Shown here: positions 19,941-28,241 of the stretch, piece by piece | Layout of the letters: each line of letters begins with the position of its first letter | How positions within the stretch are numbered: the stretch's first letter is position 1 | The notes under the pieces: generated by a model | The model's input: only the letters and a program-made list of their open reading frames with translations | Database searches by the model: none | Told to the model about the DNA's origin: nothing | Made by a program: the position numbers and the translations under genes | Assembly: GCF_018863415.1 (NCBI RefSeq) | Contig: NZ_JAHKSN010000019.1 | Location: 33,250-97,249 of the forward strand | DNA length: 64,000 nucleotides | Reading direction: 5' to 3' | Origin: Deinococcus aestuarii | GTDB taxonomy: Bacteria > Deinococcota > Deinococci > Deinococcales > Deinococcaceae

Positions 19941-22571
19941 ATGTCCGATCAGGTTCCCCGCCATCTCGCCCTGCTGCTCGCCGCCCTCGCCTTCACGTCC
20001 TGCCGGGCAGTGACCCAGCAGGGCCGTTCGGGGGAGATGACCTCTTCTCCCGGAGCTCCCGTCGTTTCCCTCAAGTCGAGCGCCCCGAACGTTTCCGTCG
20101 GGGGAAGCTTCACCTTGACGGCGACGGCGCGGGCCGTTACACGGGTGGTGTTCTACGACCGTGGCCGGAAGCTCGGCGAGGACCGGACGGCGCCCTATAG
20201 CCTCACTGTCCGGGCGACCCCCGTGCTGAGCGGCGAGCACACCTACACGGCGCAGGCGTTCGACCGGGCGGGACGCTCCGGCCTGTCAGGCCCGGTCCCG
20301 GTCGAGATCGGCGTGGACAACCTGCTGGACAATGGCGGCTTTCGCAACGGGCGGACCTCTTGGTGGGTGGCGGGGGGTCCCGGCGTGAGCGTACAGGATG
20401 GCGAGGCGTGCTTGAACATCGGCAGGCCCGGCGCGAACGAGTGGGACGTGATTCTCGGCCAAAGCGGCCTGGGACTGATGCGGGACGCGCGGTACACGGT
20501 CTCCTTTACCGCACGCGCCGACGCACCCACCGCCTTCAAGGTCATGCTGCAAAAGAACGAGACGCCCTACCCGACCTACTTCAACGAGCAGGTGGGCCGG
20601 GTGACCAAGGAGCGGCGGACCCACCACTTCACCTTCGACATGACCGGGGCCAACGACGCACAGGCGTCCTTGCAGTTCAAGCTCGGCGCACAGAAGGCCA
20701 CACGGCTGTGTCTGGGGAACGTGGTGGTCCGGGGTCCGAGGTTCGGGCCCGGCCCGGTCGCGGCCCCCGTGGACGACCGGGCTGCGGTGCGCGTCAATCA
20801 GACGGGCTACCTGCCGGGTGCCCCCAAGGTGGCGGCTGTCGCGCACGACTCGGCGGTGCCCCTGGGCTGGACGCTGCTGGACAGGGACGGCCATCCCCTC
20901 GCCACGGGCCGCACCCGGGTGTTTGGGAAGGACGCGGCCTCGGGCGACTTCGTACACCGGGCCGATTTCTCGACGTTCCGCAGGTCCGGGAAGGGGTACG
21001 TGCTTGAGGTGGGCGGGCTGCGCAGTCACCCTTTTCGTATCGCCCGGGACCTCTATGCACCCCTGAAGCGCGACGCGCTGGCGTACTTCTACCACAACCG
21101 CAGCGGCATCCCCATCGAGGCGCGGTTCGTCGGCGGCCCCAAGTGGGCCAGGGCCGCCGGGCACGCGAATCCCTCGTCCGACCGGGGCGGTGACCGTGCG
21201 ACCTGCTTCGGGGGCAAAGACGCCCGGGGCAACCTCTGGCCGGGCTGTCGCTACACGCTGAACGCGGGCCAGGGCTGGTACGACGCGGGTGACCACGGCA
21301 AGTACGTGGTCAACGGCGGCCTCTCGGTCTGGACCCTGATGAACCTGTACGAGACGGGGAGACGCGTCTCGAAACCCGGCTTCTTCCCGGACGGCAGCCT
21401 GCGCCTGCCCGAGAACGCCAACGGCGTCAGCGACCTGCTCGACGAGGCCCGCTGGGAGATGAACTTCCTGCTCGGGATGCAGGTGCCGCAGGGCTCGCGG
21501 CTCGCCCTGCCGGTCGGCGACCAGAGCGCGCACTCCGGCAGCCTGAACCTGAGCGAGGTGGACGCCTCGGGGATGGCGCACCACAAGGTCCACAGCGAGC
21601 AGTGGACGGACATTCCCTCCCGACCCGACCAGGATCGCCAGCGGCGCTTCCTCTACCCGCCCTCGACGGCGGCCACCCTCAACCTGGCGGCGAGCGCCGC
21701 GCAGTGTGCCCGGGTCTTCCGGGGGGTGGACGACGCCTACGCGCGCCGGTGCCTCCAGGCCGCCCGCCGGGCCTGGCAGGCGGCCGAGCGCAACCCACAG
21801 GTCTACGCCTACGACAACTTCTCGGGCGGCGGAGCATACGACGACACCGACGTGCGCGACGAGTTCTACTGGGCCGCCGCCGAGCTGTACACCACGACGG
21901 GAGAAGGCTCCTACCTCTCCGCGCTGAAGGCGAGCCCGCTCTACCTCAAGGCCACCAAACATGGTCCGGAAAACGACCTCGCCTGGCCCGAGGTGACGGC
22001 GGCGGGCACGATCACGCTGGCGCTCGTGCCGAGCAAGTTGCCCGCCGCCGCCGTGAGGACAGCCCGCGCCAACATAGTCGCGCTGGCGAACACCTACGTT
22101 TCCCAGGTAGCCTGGACCGGGTACGGTGTGCCTTTCCGCTCGGAGAACTACCCCTGGGGTTCGAACAGCAACGTCTTGAACCGGGGGCTGGTTTTGAGCC
22201 TCGCTTCCCACTTCACCGGGAACGTCCGCTACCGCGACGCCGCCCTGGAAGGGATGAATTACGTCCTGGGCCGCAACCCGCTCGACAAGTCGTACGTCTC
22301 CGGCTACGGCGCGCGGCCGCTCGTCAACCCCCACCACCGGTTCTGGGCCCACAGCCGGGACCCCCGCTTCCCTGCCCCCCCGCCCGGCGCGCTCGCCGGG
22401 GGCCCCAATTCCTCCCCCGCCGACCCCACCGGCAACCTTCTCAAGGGCCGCTGCGCGCCGCAGACCTGCTATCTCGACGACATTGGCACCTCCTCGCTCA
22501 ACGAGGTCGCCATCAACTGGAATGCTCCCCTCGCCTGGGTCACCACCTACCTCGACGCGACCGCCCAATAA
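19941..22571 (+). CDS. Secreted GH9 endoglucanase/cellodextrinase lipoprotein with Ig and CBM domains
   Basis: An 876-residue extracellular enzyme. ATG 19941 is chosen because AGGAG lies five bases upstream and it gives a lipoprotein-like signal ending LAFTSC (Cys near 23). Domains in order: Ig-like (about 40-120), a CBM4/9-like jelly roll (about 125-265), the CelD N-terminal Ig domain (about 275-370), and a GH9 catalytic domain. GH9 landmarks are GWYDAGDHGKYVVNGG (near 445-460), NPHHRFWAH and the acid in SLNEVAINWNAPL (near 855). The family hydrolyses beta-1,4-glucans with inversion. It stands alone with its own AT-rich promoter. Confidence 0.93.
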   Translation: MSDQVPRHLALLLAALAFTSCRAVTQQGRSGEMTSSPGAPVVSLKSSAPNVSVGGSFTLTATARAVTRVVFYDRGRKLGEDRTAPYSLTVRATPVLSGEHTYTAQAFDRAGRSGLSGPVPVEIGVDNLLDNGGFRNGRTSWWVAGGPGVSVQDGEACLNIGRPGANEWDVILGQSGLGLMRDARYTVSFTARADAPTAFKVMLQKNETPYPTYFNEQVGRVTKERRTHHFTFDMTGANDAQASLQFKLGAQKATRLCLGNVVVRGPRFGPGPVAAPVDDRAAVRVNQTGYLPGAPKVAAVAHDSAVPLGWTLLDRDGHPLATGRTRVFGKDAASGDFVHRADFSTFRRSGKGYVLEVGGLRSHPFRIARDLYAPLKRDALAYFYHNRSGIPIEARFVGGPKWARAAGHANPSSDRGGDRATCFGGKDARGNLWPGCRYTLNAGQGWYDAGDHGKYVVNGGLSVWTLMNLYETGRRVSKPGFFPDGSLRLPENANGVSDLLDEARWEMNFLLGMQVPQGSRLALPVGDQSAHSGSLNLSEVDASGMAHHKVHSEQWTDIPSRPDQDRQRRFLYPPSTAATLNLAASAAQCARVFRGVDDAYARRCLQAARRAWQAAERNPQVYAYDNFSGGGAYDDTDVRDEFYWAAAELYTTTGEGSYLSALKASPLYLKATKHGPENDLAWPEVTAAGTITLALVPSKLPAAAVRTARANIVALANTYVSQVAWTGYGVPFRSENYPWGSNSNVLNRGLVLSLASHFTGNVRYRDAALEGMNYVLGRNPLDKSYVSGYGARPLVNPHHRFWAHSRDPRFPAPPPGALAGGPNSSPADPTGNLLKGRCAPQTCYLDDIGTSSLNEVAINWNAPLAWVTTYLDATAQ

Positions 22572-23003
22572 AACAGGCGCTGAGCCTCCAGGGCAACCCA
22601 GCGAACACCAACGCCGCGCAGGAGCGCCGGGGGAGTGGACCACGCTCCCCCGGCCTGCGGGCGGGTTGCAGGACAAGGGGGGCCGGAAAGGTGGTGCTCC
22701 TTGAGGGACAAGAAGCAGGGCCGAGGAGGGAAGCGACCACAACCGAAGCGGATCATGGGAGGGGTGCCGCTCATCACAGCCGTCCTGGGCATGGTCAACG
22801 TTCCGGTTGAGGTCATCCAACGCCTCCATTGAGCCTTGGTCTCTCGTGTGTGCCCGCCGCATCTCAACCTCCCTGAAGGCGACCTTCCTGTCGCTCAGGT
22901 CGGGGGCTTCTCATCCCTTCCGCTGGCTTCATGAACGGCCCGGCAAACCGTTCCCATCCCCGTAGGGGTCCTGCGGGGCCTGATGGGGGCAGAGGAGGAT
23001 CCT
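22572..23003. other. 432-bp gene-free region
   Basis: No convincing gene is present. A 22755-22832 frame starting MGGVPLITAV has no recognisable homology or good ribosome site. The right part holds the IS200/IS605-like scar listed separately, and the end carries the AGGAGG site of the aldo/keto reductase. Confidence 0.5.
22864..22950 (-). mobile_element. Solo IS200/IS605-like right-end / omega-RNA-like remnant
   Basis: Read on the minus strand the segment runs GATGAGAAGCCCCCGACC, then a stem (arms CCTGA-GCGAC and GTCGC-TCAGG, 22872-22899) and ends GGGAGGTTGAG. That wording and layout are typical of the transposon right ends that follow tnpB genes. No tnpA or tnpB frame is present, because an aldo/keto reductase occupies the adjacent DNA. 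It would be a scar of an old insertion. Confidence 0.35.
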
Positions 23004-23855
23004 ATGTCCAGCACGACCCCCCTTCCCACCACGTCCCTCCCCTCCGGTGAGTCTGTCCCGGTGCTCGGCCAGGGCACCTGGCGCATGGCGGAAGACCCCC
23101 GGCGCCGCGCGGACGAGATCGCGGCCCTGCGCGAGGGGCTCGACCTCGGCCTTCGGCTCATCGACACCGCCGAGATGTATGCCGACGGAAGAGCCGAGGA
23201 ACTGGTCGCGGAGGCTACCGAGGGGCGGCGCGACGAGGTGTTTTTGGTGAGCAAGGTGCTGCCCGGCAACGCTTCCCGCGCGGGGGTCCGGCGGGCGTGC
23301 GAGCGCAGCCTGAAGAGGTTGCGGACCGACCGCCTCGACCTCTATCTGCTCCACTGGCGCGGGCGGACGCCGCTGGAGGAGACGCTGGGCGCCTTCGAAG
23401 AGTTGCAGCGCGCGGGCCTGATCCGCTCCTGGGGCGTGAGCAACTTCGACACGGCGGACATGCAAGACCTCGCCGCCCTGCGCGGAGGCGGGGCCGCGGC
23501 CACCAATCAGGTGCTCTACAACCTCACCCGCCGGGGCATCGAGTACGACCTGCTGCCGTGGTGCCGGGAGCGCGGCGTGCCCGTGATGGCCTACTCCCCG
23601 GTCGAACAGGGCCACCTGCTCGGCCACCGCGTCCTGGCGGGGATCGCCCGCGAGCACGGGGCCACGCCCGCCGGGGTCGCCCTCGCGTGGGTGCTGCGGC
23701 GGGAGGGGATCATCGTCATCCCCAAGGCGGGGACGGCGGCGCACGTCCGGGAGAACCGGGCCGCGCTCGGCGTGCGGCTGACCGAAGCGGACCTCGCCGC
23801 CCTCGACCGCGCGTTCCCGGCGCCGTCCCGGGCCACCCCGCTCGAAGTGCTGTAG
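23004..23855 (+). CDS. Aldo/keto reductase
   Basis: A 283-residue NADPH-dependent oxidoreductase of the AKR superfamily. The tetrad is visible: Asp and Tyr in [16 protein letters not shown], Lys in [10 protein letters not shown], and His in LYLLHWRG. The cofactor loop includes [13 protein letters not shown] near the C-terminus. ATG 23004 is chosen over an upstream start because GAGGAGG lies seven bases before it. It stands alone; the substrate, probably a sugar or small carbonyl, cannot be told from sequence. Confidence 0.92.
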   Translation: MSSTTPLPTTSLPSGESVPVLGQGTWRMAEDPRRRADEIAALREGLDLGLRLIDTAEMYADGRAEELVAEATEGRRDEVFLVSKVLPGNASRAGVRRACERSLKRLRTDRLDLYLLHWRGRTPLEETLGAFEELQRAGLIRSWGVSNFDTADMQDLAALRGGGAAATNQVLYNLTRRGIEYDLLPWCRERGVPVMAYSPVEQGHLLGHRVLAGIAREHGATPAGVALAWVLRREGIIVIPKAGTAAHVRENRAALGVRLTEADLAALDRAFPAPSRATPLEVL

Positions 23856-24144
23856 GTGGAGATGCGTTCGGCGCGAGTCGCCCACCGGCCGCTCCCGCAG
23901 GGGATTTCCCGTCGGTGTCCAGGTCGAGCGGCGGGGTTCGGGGTGAGGGGAGCAGCCACTCGGGGGGGAAGCCCCGCGCGCACCCTGCCCTCCCCGGGCC
24001 TGAACCTCCGGTGTTCGGCACCGTGGGCGGGTCGGCACATGGGGGTCGGGCGCAAGGTTCGGTCACGCCAGTCTCAGGTCCTTCCGGGATGGGCTGACGG
24101 GGGAGGGACACCGGATCGGGGCGCCTCTCATTTCAGGGGAAAGT
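23856..24144. other. 289-bp gap between convergent genes, no feature seen
   Basis: No gene, strong hairpin with T-run or known repeat is visible between the aldo/keto reductase stop and the end of the amino acid permease. An ATPase gene that the ABC system lacks is not hidden here. Confidence 0.5.
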
Positions 24145-24834
24145 TCAATGCCCCGCCGCCCCGTAGGGACGGTTCAGCCGGACCTCCACCTGCCTGAACA
24201 CGCGGGCCGCGAGGTTCGAGAGCACGAAGTAGATCAATCCCACCGCCGCGTACATGGGCGCGAACTGGTAGTTGACGGAGGTGATCTGCCGGGCCGTGAG
24301 GAGGAGTTCGGTCACCGTGATGACCGAGACCAGGCTGGAATCCTTGAGCAGGCCGATAAACTGGTTGCCGAGCGCGGGCACGGCGATGCGCGCGGCCTGC
24401 GGCACCAGCACCTGGGAGAGGGTCTGGGCGGGCCGCAGGCCGAGGGCGCGGGCCGCCTCCACCTGACCGCGCGGCACGGCATTCAGGCTGCCGCGGATGA
24501 TCTCGGCGGCGTAGGCTCCCGCGAACAGGCTCAGGCCCAGAATCCCTGTCTGAAGGGCGGGCAACGGCTCGAAGTTGGGGAAGCGCAGGCGGATCAGTTG
24601 CGGCACGGCGAAGTACAGGAAGTAGAGCTGAACGAGCAGGGGGGTGCCGCGAAAGACCTCGATGTAGGCCCCGGTCAGCCAGCGCAGGGGGGCGACCCGC
24701 GACATGCGGCCCAGCGCCGCCACGAAGCCCAGCGCGAGGCCGAACGCCGCCGCCAGCGCCGTGAGGATCAGCGTGAGCTGGGTGCCCCGCCACAGCGCCC
24801 GGAGCACATCCGGCGTGAACACGTCTTGGAGCAT
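24145..24834 (-). CDS. Polar amino acid ABC transporter permease (HisM/GlnP type)
   Basis: A 229-residue permease with about five membrane helices. The family signature GAYAAEIIRGSLNAVPRGQ and the EAA region QVEAARALGLRPAQTL are both clear (about residues 105-140). ATG 24834 is preceded by GAGGAGG. It follows its binding-protein gene in the same operon after 121 bp. By family it forms a homodimeric channel for a polar amino acid. The operon has no ATPase gene, so the energising subunit must come from elsewhere. Confidence 0.93.
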   Translation of the reverse strand: MLQDVFTPDVLRALWRGTQLTLILTALAAAFGLALGFVAALGRMSRVAPLRWLTGAYIEVFRGTPLLVQLYFLYFAVPQLIRLRFPNFEPLPALQTGILGLSLFAGAYAAEIIRGSLNAVPRGQVEAARALGLRPAQTLSQVLVPQAARIAVPALGNQFIGLLKDSSLVSVITVTELLLTARQITSVNYQFAPMYAAVGLIYFVLSNLAARVFRQVEVRLNRPYGAAGH

Positions 24835-24955
24835 GGACGGACCTCCTCGGTGGTGTGGATGTCTTTGGCACGGGGACACGAGGTCCCATGAGGGGGGGCG
24901 CGCGGACACCGTGGTCCACGCGCCCCAGTTCGCCCTCTGTGCCGGGATTCGCCTC

Positions 24956-25732
24956 TCAGCGGCCGGGCTTCGTCACGTCGGCGCCGAGCCACTTCTCGGA
25001 GATGCGCGTGAGGGTGCCGTCCACCCGCATGGCGTTCAGGGCCCGCTCGACGGCGGCCTTGAGCTGGGGCTGATTCTTGCCCAGGGTGATGTAGGGGTTG
25101 TCCTGCTGAAGCACGGCCCCGGCGGATTTGATCGGCTGGCCGTTCTTGGCCGCCACACTGCCCACCGTGCGGGTGGTGATCATGCCCGCCGCGCGGCCGG
25201 TGCCCAGCGCCTGGAAAATCTCCTGCTCGCCCGAGTACGTCACCACGTTGCTGTACTTGCGGTCGCGCAAGAACTTCTCGAACACAGTGCCCAGCGCCAC
25301 GGCGACCGGCTTGCCGCCCAGGGTGCCCAGGCTGGTGGCCGTCGAGCTCTTCGGCACGAACAGTTGGAAGCCGTCGTAGTAGTACGGGCGGCTCAGGAAG
25401 TCGATGGCCTTTTCGCGCTCGGGCGTCTTGCTCTGCGAGGCCACGCCGAGGTCGAACTGTCCGCTCTGGATGCCCGCGATGATGGAGGAGAAGTCGGCCT
25501 TGATCACGGTCGTCTTGACGCCCAACCTCTTGCCGATCTCGTTGGCCACGTCCACGTCGAAGCCCTCCAGGCCCCCGCTGGTGGCGGGCTGCGAGAAGGG
25601 CGGGTACTCACCGCTCATCACGACGCGCAGTTCGCCGCGCCTCTTGACGTCGGCGAGCTCGGCGTGCGCCACGGAGGCGGCCCCGAGGGCGAGGGCGGAG
25701 AGCAGGGAGGCGTACTTCAGAACTTTGGTCAT
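24956..25732 (-). CDS. Polar amino acid ABC transporter substrate-binding protein
   Basis: A 258-residue SBP of family 3. The signal peptide ends ASVAHA near residue 24. Family landmarks are GEYPPFSQ, GGLEGFDVDVANEIGKRLG and the hinge segment VAVALGTVFEKFLRD. ATG 25732 has AGGAG in place upstream. It would bind a polar amino acid, and its partner permease follows. Ligand residues such as Arg and Asp are in place for an alpha-amino acid group, but the side chain specificity is not clear. Confidence 0.92.
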   Translation of the reverse strand: MTKVLKYASLLSALALGAASVAHAELADVKRRGELRVVMSGEYPPFSQPATSGGLEGFDVDVANEIGKRLGVKTTVIKADFSSIIAGIQSGQFDLGVASQSKTPEREKAIDFLSRPYYYDGFQLFVPKSSTATSLGTLGGKPVAVALGTVFEKFLRDRKYSNVVTYSGEQEIFQALGTGRAAGMITTRTVGSVAAKNGQPIKSAGAVLQQDNPYITLGKNQPQLKAAVERALNAMRVDGTLTRISEKWLGADVTKPGR

Positions 25733-25907
25733 GGAAATCTCCTGATTGCGGCGAGGAATTGAGTCGACCTTAACGTGTCCGCGCCCGGTTCGGCCCAGAG
25801 GTTTCCTTGAGGTCCGTCTAAAAGGAGGGTCGGCGTCCACAGGGCCGTGCCGCACGGTAGGGTCGTCCCCCGGCGGACTCAGCAGGACCCCGTACAGTTG
25901 TGAACAA

Positions 25908-26765
25908 TCACGCACGCGTCCCGGCGGGCGGGGAGGGCACAAACTCGAAGACGTGCCCCTCCGGGTCGCGCACGGCCAGCCCCTCTCCCGTCCGGACGTG
26001 GGGCAGACCCTCGGCCCGGACGAGGGCGAACACCGCGTCCACGTCGGCGTAGAAGCGCACGTGGGCGTGATCCCCCCCGAACATGTCGGCGAGGCCCACC
26101 TGCGGGTCCCAGGCGTACAGCCAGCGGCGGGGCGTCCCGTTGCCGTCGGGCTCGGGCGCCGGGCCGAGGGTGAACTGGGCGAAATCACGGTCCGGCTGCT
26201 CCTTGGCGAGGGCCAGGCCGTACGCGCGGGGAAGGCGTTCCAACATGCCCGCATAGTCGCCGAAGGCCAGGGCCACCTCGCGCAGGCCCATGACGGGCAG
26301 GGCGTGGGGCGGGCGCGCGACCGGGGCCGGGGGGAAGGCGAGGCGCCGCTCGTCCGCGAGGTCGACGCCGCGCAGCTCCAGCCCGTGTCCGAAGGGGTCG
26401 AAGAAATAGACGGTGGGATCGGGGCGCTCGGGGGTGCCGAGGTCGATCTCGGTCCAGCCCAGGCCATGCTCGTCGAGGATCGCCTTGCTGGCGCCCAGGT
26501 CCTCGGGCCGAATCTGCCACGCGTAGTGCAGGTGCGAGGCGCCGCGTGCGCGCAGGGAGGCGAGGCGGGGGTCGTTCGCCCGGCGCGTGACCGGCTTCCA
26601 GAGGGTGAGGGTCTGGGCCGGGTTGACCCCGAACTGCGCGACGCCGCGCTCCTCGTCGTGCTCCAGCAGGCTCAGGCCGAGGACCTGGGTGTAGAAGCGG
26701 ACGCCCCGGGGCAGGTGGTTGACCTCCAGCGTGAGGCCCGCGAGATCGACGATGGGGGAAGGCAT
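25908..26765 (-). CDS. VOC-superfamily (glyoxalase/extradiol dioxygenase-like) protein
   Basis: A 285-residue protein with two VOC modules (about residues 8-135 and 155-275). Typical strands are LTLEVNHLPRGVRFYTQVLG, VYFFDPFGHGLELRGV and the closing VRDPEGHVFEFVPSP. The family includes extradiol dioxygenases, glyoxalase I and resistance proteins. The length of two tandem modules suits a ring-cleaving dioxygenase, but one expected metal histidine is not clear, so I leave the activity open. A TACCCT box five bases before the ATG suggests a leaderless mRNA. It is divergent from the GAF-HD gene. Confidence 0.8.
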   Translation of the reverse strand: MPSPIVDLAGLTLEVNHLPRGVRFYTQVLGLSLLEHDEERGVAQFGVNPAQTLTLWKPVTRRANDPRLASLRARGASHLHYAWQIRPEDLGASKAILDEHGLGWTEIDLGTPERPDPTVYFFDPFGHGLELRGVDLADERRLAFPPAPVARPPHALPVMGLREVALAFGDYAGMLERLPRAYGLALAKEQPDRDFAQFTLGPAPEPDGNGTPRRWLYAWDPQVGLADMFGGDHAHVRFYADVDAVFALVRAEGLPHVRTGEGLAVRDPEGHVFEFVPSPPAGTRA

Positions 26766-26770
26766 AGGGC

Positions 26771-26776
26771 AGGGTA
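26771..26776 (-). promoter_or_regulatory. -10 box (TACCCT) for the VOC gene
   Basis: On the minus strand TACCCT is followed by five bases and then ATG 26765, close to the leaderless spacing used elsewhere in the window. Confidence 0.45.
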
Positions 26777-26897
26777 AGGGGCCGCCCCCATGTCCCGCCT
26801 TGGGCGAGGATTGAGGCTGGACCGGGGCGCGGACATTAAGACGGGCTCACCCGGGGCACCTTGACAGGGCGTCCGAGGAATGTAAGAGGCGGCGGCC

Positions 26898-26903
26898 TAT
26901 CCT
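26898..26903 (+). promoter_or_regulatory. -10 box (TATCCT) for the GAF-HD gene
   Basis: TATCCT is followed by six bases and then GTG 26910, so the mRNA is probably leaderless. Confidence 0.55.
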
Positions 26904-26909
26904 GCGGGG

Positions 26910-28004
26910 GTGACCGCGCCCTCCACTCCCCGGATTTCAGACCTGACCCCCGGGCACGACGCCCGGACCTCGGCGGCGCAGTCGGTGGTGACCCTGACGC
27001 GGGTCGCCCTGGCCGCGCCGGACCTCGCCTCAGGCGTGACGCCGACGCTCGAGCACCTCGTCGGCGCGACGGCGGCGGTGGGGGCGGTGTACCTCGGGCG
27101 CGACGGCGGGCCCCTGCCACGCTACGGGGTGAGGGCCGCGTCGGGCGAGCTGCCCCCCGCGCTGACCCTGCCCGGGGGCCTGCCCGCCGACCTGCCCCTG
27201 CTGGGCGCCCTGGAGGAAAGCGCCCGGCCGCTCTACTTCGACAGCGCGGCCGCCGACCTGCGGGAAGGGGTGGGCACGGGCCTGGCGAGCCTCGCGGCGG
27301 CCCCCGTCCGGGTGGAGGGCGGCCCCCTGCTGGGCGCTTTTGTGATGTACACCGCCCAGCCGCACGTCTGGGACGCGGAGGAGGCGGCCCTCTTCAGCAT
27401 GGTGTCGGGCACGGTGGCGGCCCTGGCCGGGCGCCTCGCCGCCGAGGAGCAGGCCGGCCGGGCGCGCGAGGCGGCGCTGCGGGCGCTGGGGCAGATGCTC
27501 GAAACCTGGGACGGCGACTCGCTCGGGCACACCGACCGGGTGACGGCCCTGGCGATGCGGCTCGCCGGGCGGCTGGACCTCTCCCCGGAGCAGTGTCGGG
27601 CGCTGCGCTGGGGGGCGTACCTGCACGACATCGGCAAGGTCACCCTGCTCGGGGCCCTGCTGCCGCGGGTGAACCCGGCCGCCGAGAGCGACGGCTTCGC
27701 GCAGATGCTGGGCGGCCTGCCCCCGGCGGCCCTCTCGGTGATCACCGACCGCCATGAGCGCTGGAACGGCGGCGGTTACCCGGCGGGCAAGGCGGGCGCC
27801 CAGATCAGCCTGGAGGCGCGGCTCTTCGCCCTGTGCGACGCCTACGACGGGCTGACCCACCCCCGCCTCCACGAGCTGCCCTGGGACCCCGAGGAGGCCC
27901 TGGCCGAACTCCGGACCCGGGCCGGAAAGGACTTCGACCCCGAGCTCGTCCGCCTCCTGATCGAGGTCGTGGGCGAGTCGCCGACCGGGCGCGGCGGCCA
28001 GTAG
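26910..28004 (+). CDS. GAF plus HD-GYP-type signalling phosphohydrolase
   Basis: A 364-residue cytoplasmic protein. Residues about 25-180 look like a GAF sensor. The C-terminal half is an HD domain with HTDRV (about 209), LHDIGKV (about 239), DRHERWNGGGYPAG (about 280) and LCDAYDGLT. The GYP triplet is kept, so it resembles HD-GYP cyclic-di-GMP phosphodiesterases, although the motif before GYP (HERWNGGGYP) differs from the textbook HHExxDGxGYP. GTG 26910 is chosen from the TATCCT box six bases upstream. Its ligand and output are unknown. Confidence 0.85.
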   Translation: MTAPSTPRISDLTPGHDARTSAAQSVVTLTRVALAAPDLASGVTPTLEHLVGATAAVGAVYLGRDGGPLPRYGVRAASGELPPALTLPGGLPADLPLLGALEESARPLYFDSAAADLREGVGTGLASLAAAPVRVEGGPLLGAFVMYTAQPHVWDAEEAALFSMVSGTVAALAGRLAAEEQAGRAREAALRALGQMLETWDGDSLGHTDRVTALAMRLAGRLDLSPEQCRALRWGAYLHDIGKVTLLGALLPRVNPAAESDGFAQMLGGLPPAALSVITDRHERWNGGGYPAGKAGAQISLEARLFALCDAYDGLTHPRLHELPWDPEEALAELRTRAGKDFDPELVRLLIEVVGESPTGRGGQ

Positions 28005-28110
28005 GTCAGCCCCCGTCCCCGCGCCCTCACGACGACCGGAATGCCTGAGGGGGGCGGGCGGCGGTGCGACGAAGCCCCTGGTGGCGGCGCCCCGGCGTCC
28101 CGTCCTCCCC

Positions 28111-28135
28111 CACCCCGCCGCGAAGAGGCGGGGTG
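28111..28135 (+). terminator. 9-bp hairpin downstream of the GAF-HD gene
   Basis: CACCCCGCC and GGCGGGGTG form a perfect stem with a 7-base loop between the GAF-HD gene and the nagA promoter. Two Ts follow at GTGCTT, so it is a modest intrinsic terminator candidate. Confidence 0.5.
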
Positions 28136-28229
28136 TGCTTCGCCTCCCGGCGCCAACGGCCTTCCAAGGGCCGATCACGATCTTTCCCCCGACCGGGCGG
28201 CCTCTTGCGCACAGGCGCCGCCCACCCCC

Positions 28230-28235
28230 TACCCT
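28230..28235 (+). promoter_or_regulatory. -10 box (TACCCT) for leaderless nagA mRNA
   Basis: TACCCT is followed by six bases and then ATG 28242. No Shine-Dalgarno sequence is seen before this start. Confidence 0.55.
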
Positions 28236-28241
28236 GGGGGC

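Noticed and set aside
22635..22832. A short plus-strand frame containing MGGVPLITAVLG
   Set aside because: No ribosome site and no recognisable family. The region is better seen as intergenic DNA with an IS scar.
20286..22862. A long minus-strand open frame opposite the GH9 gene
   Set aside because: Composition is Arg/Gly/Val biased, and the plus strand encodes a complete GH9 enzyme with known motifs.
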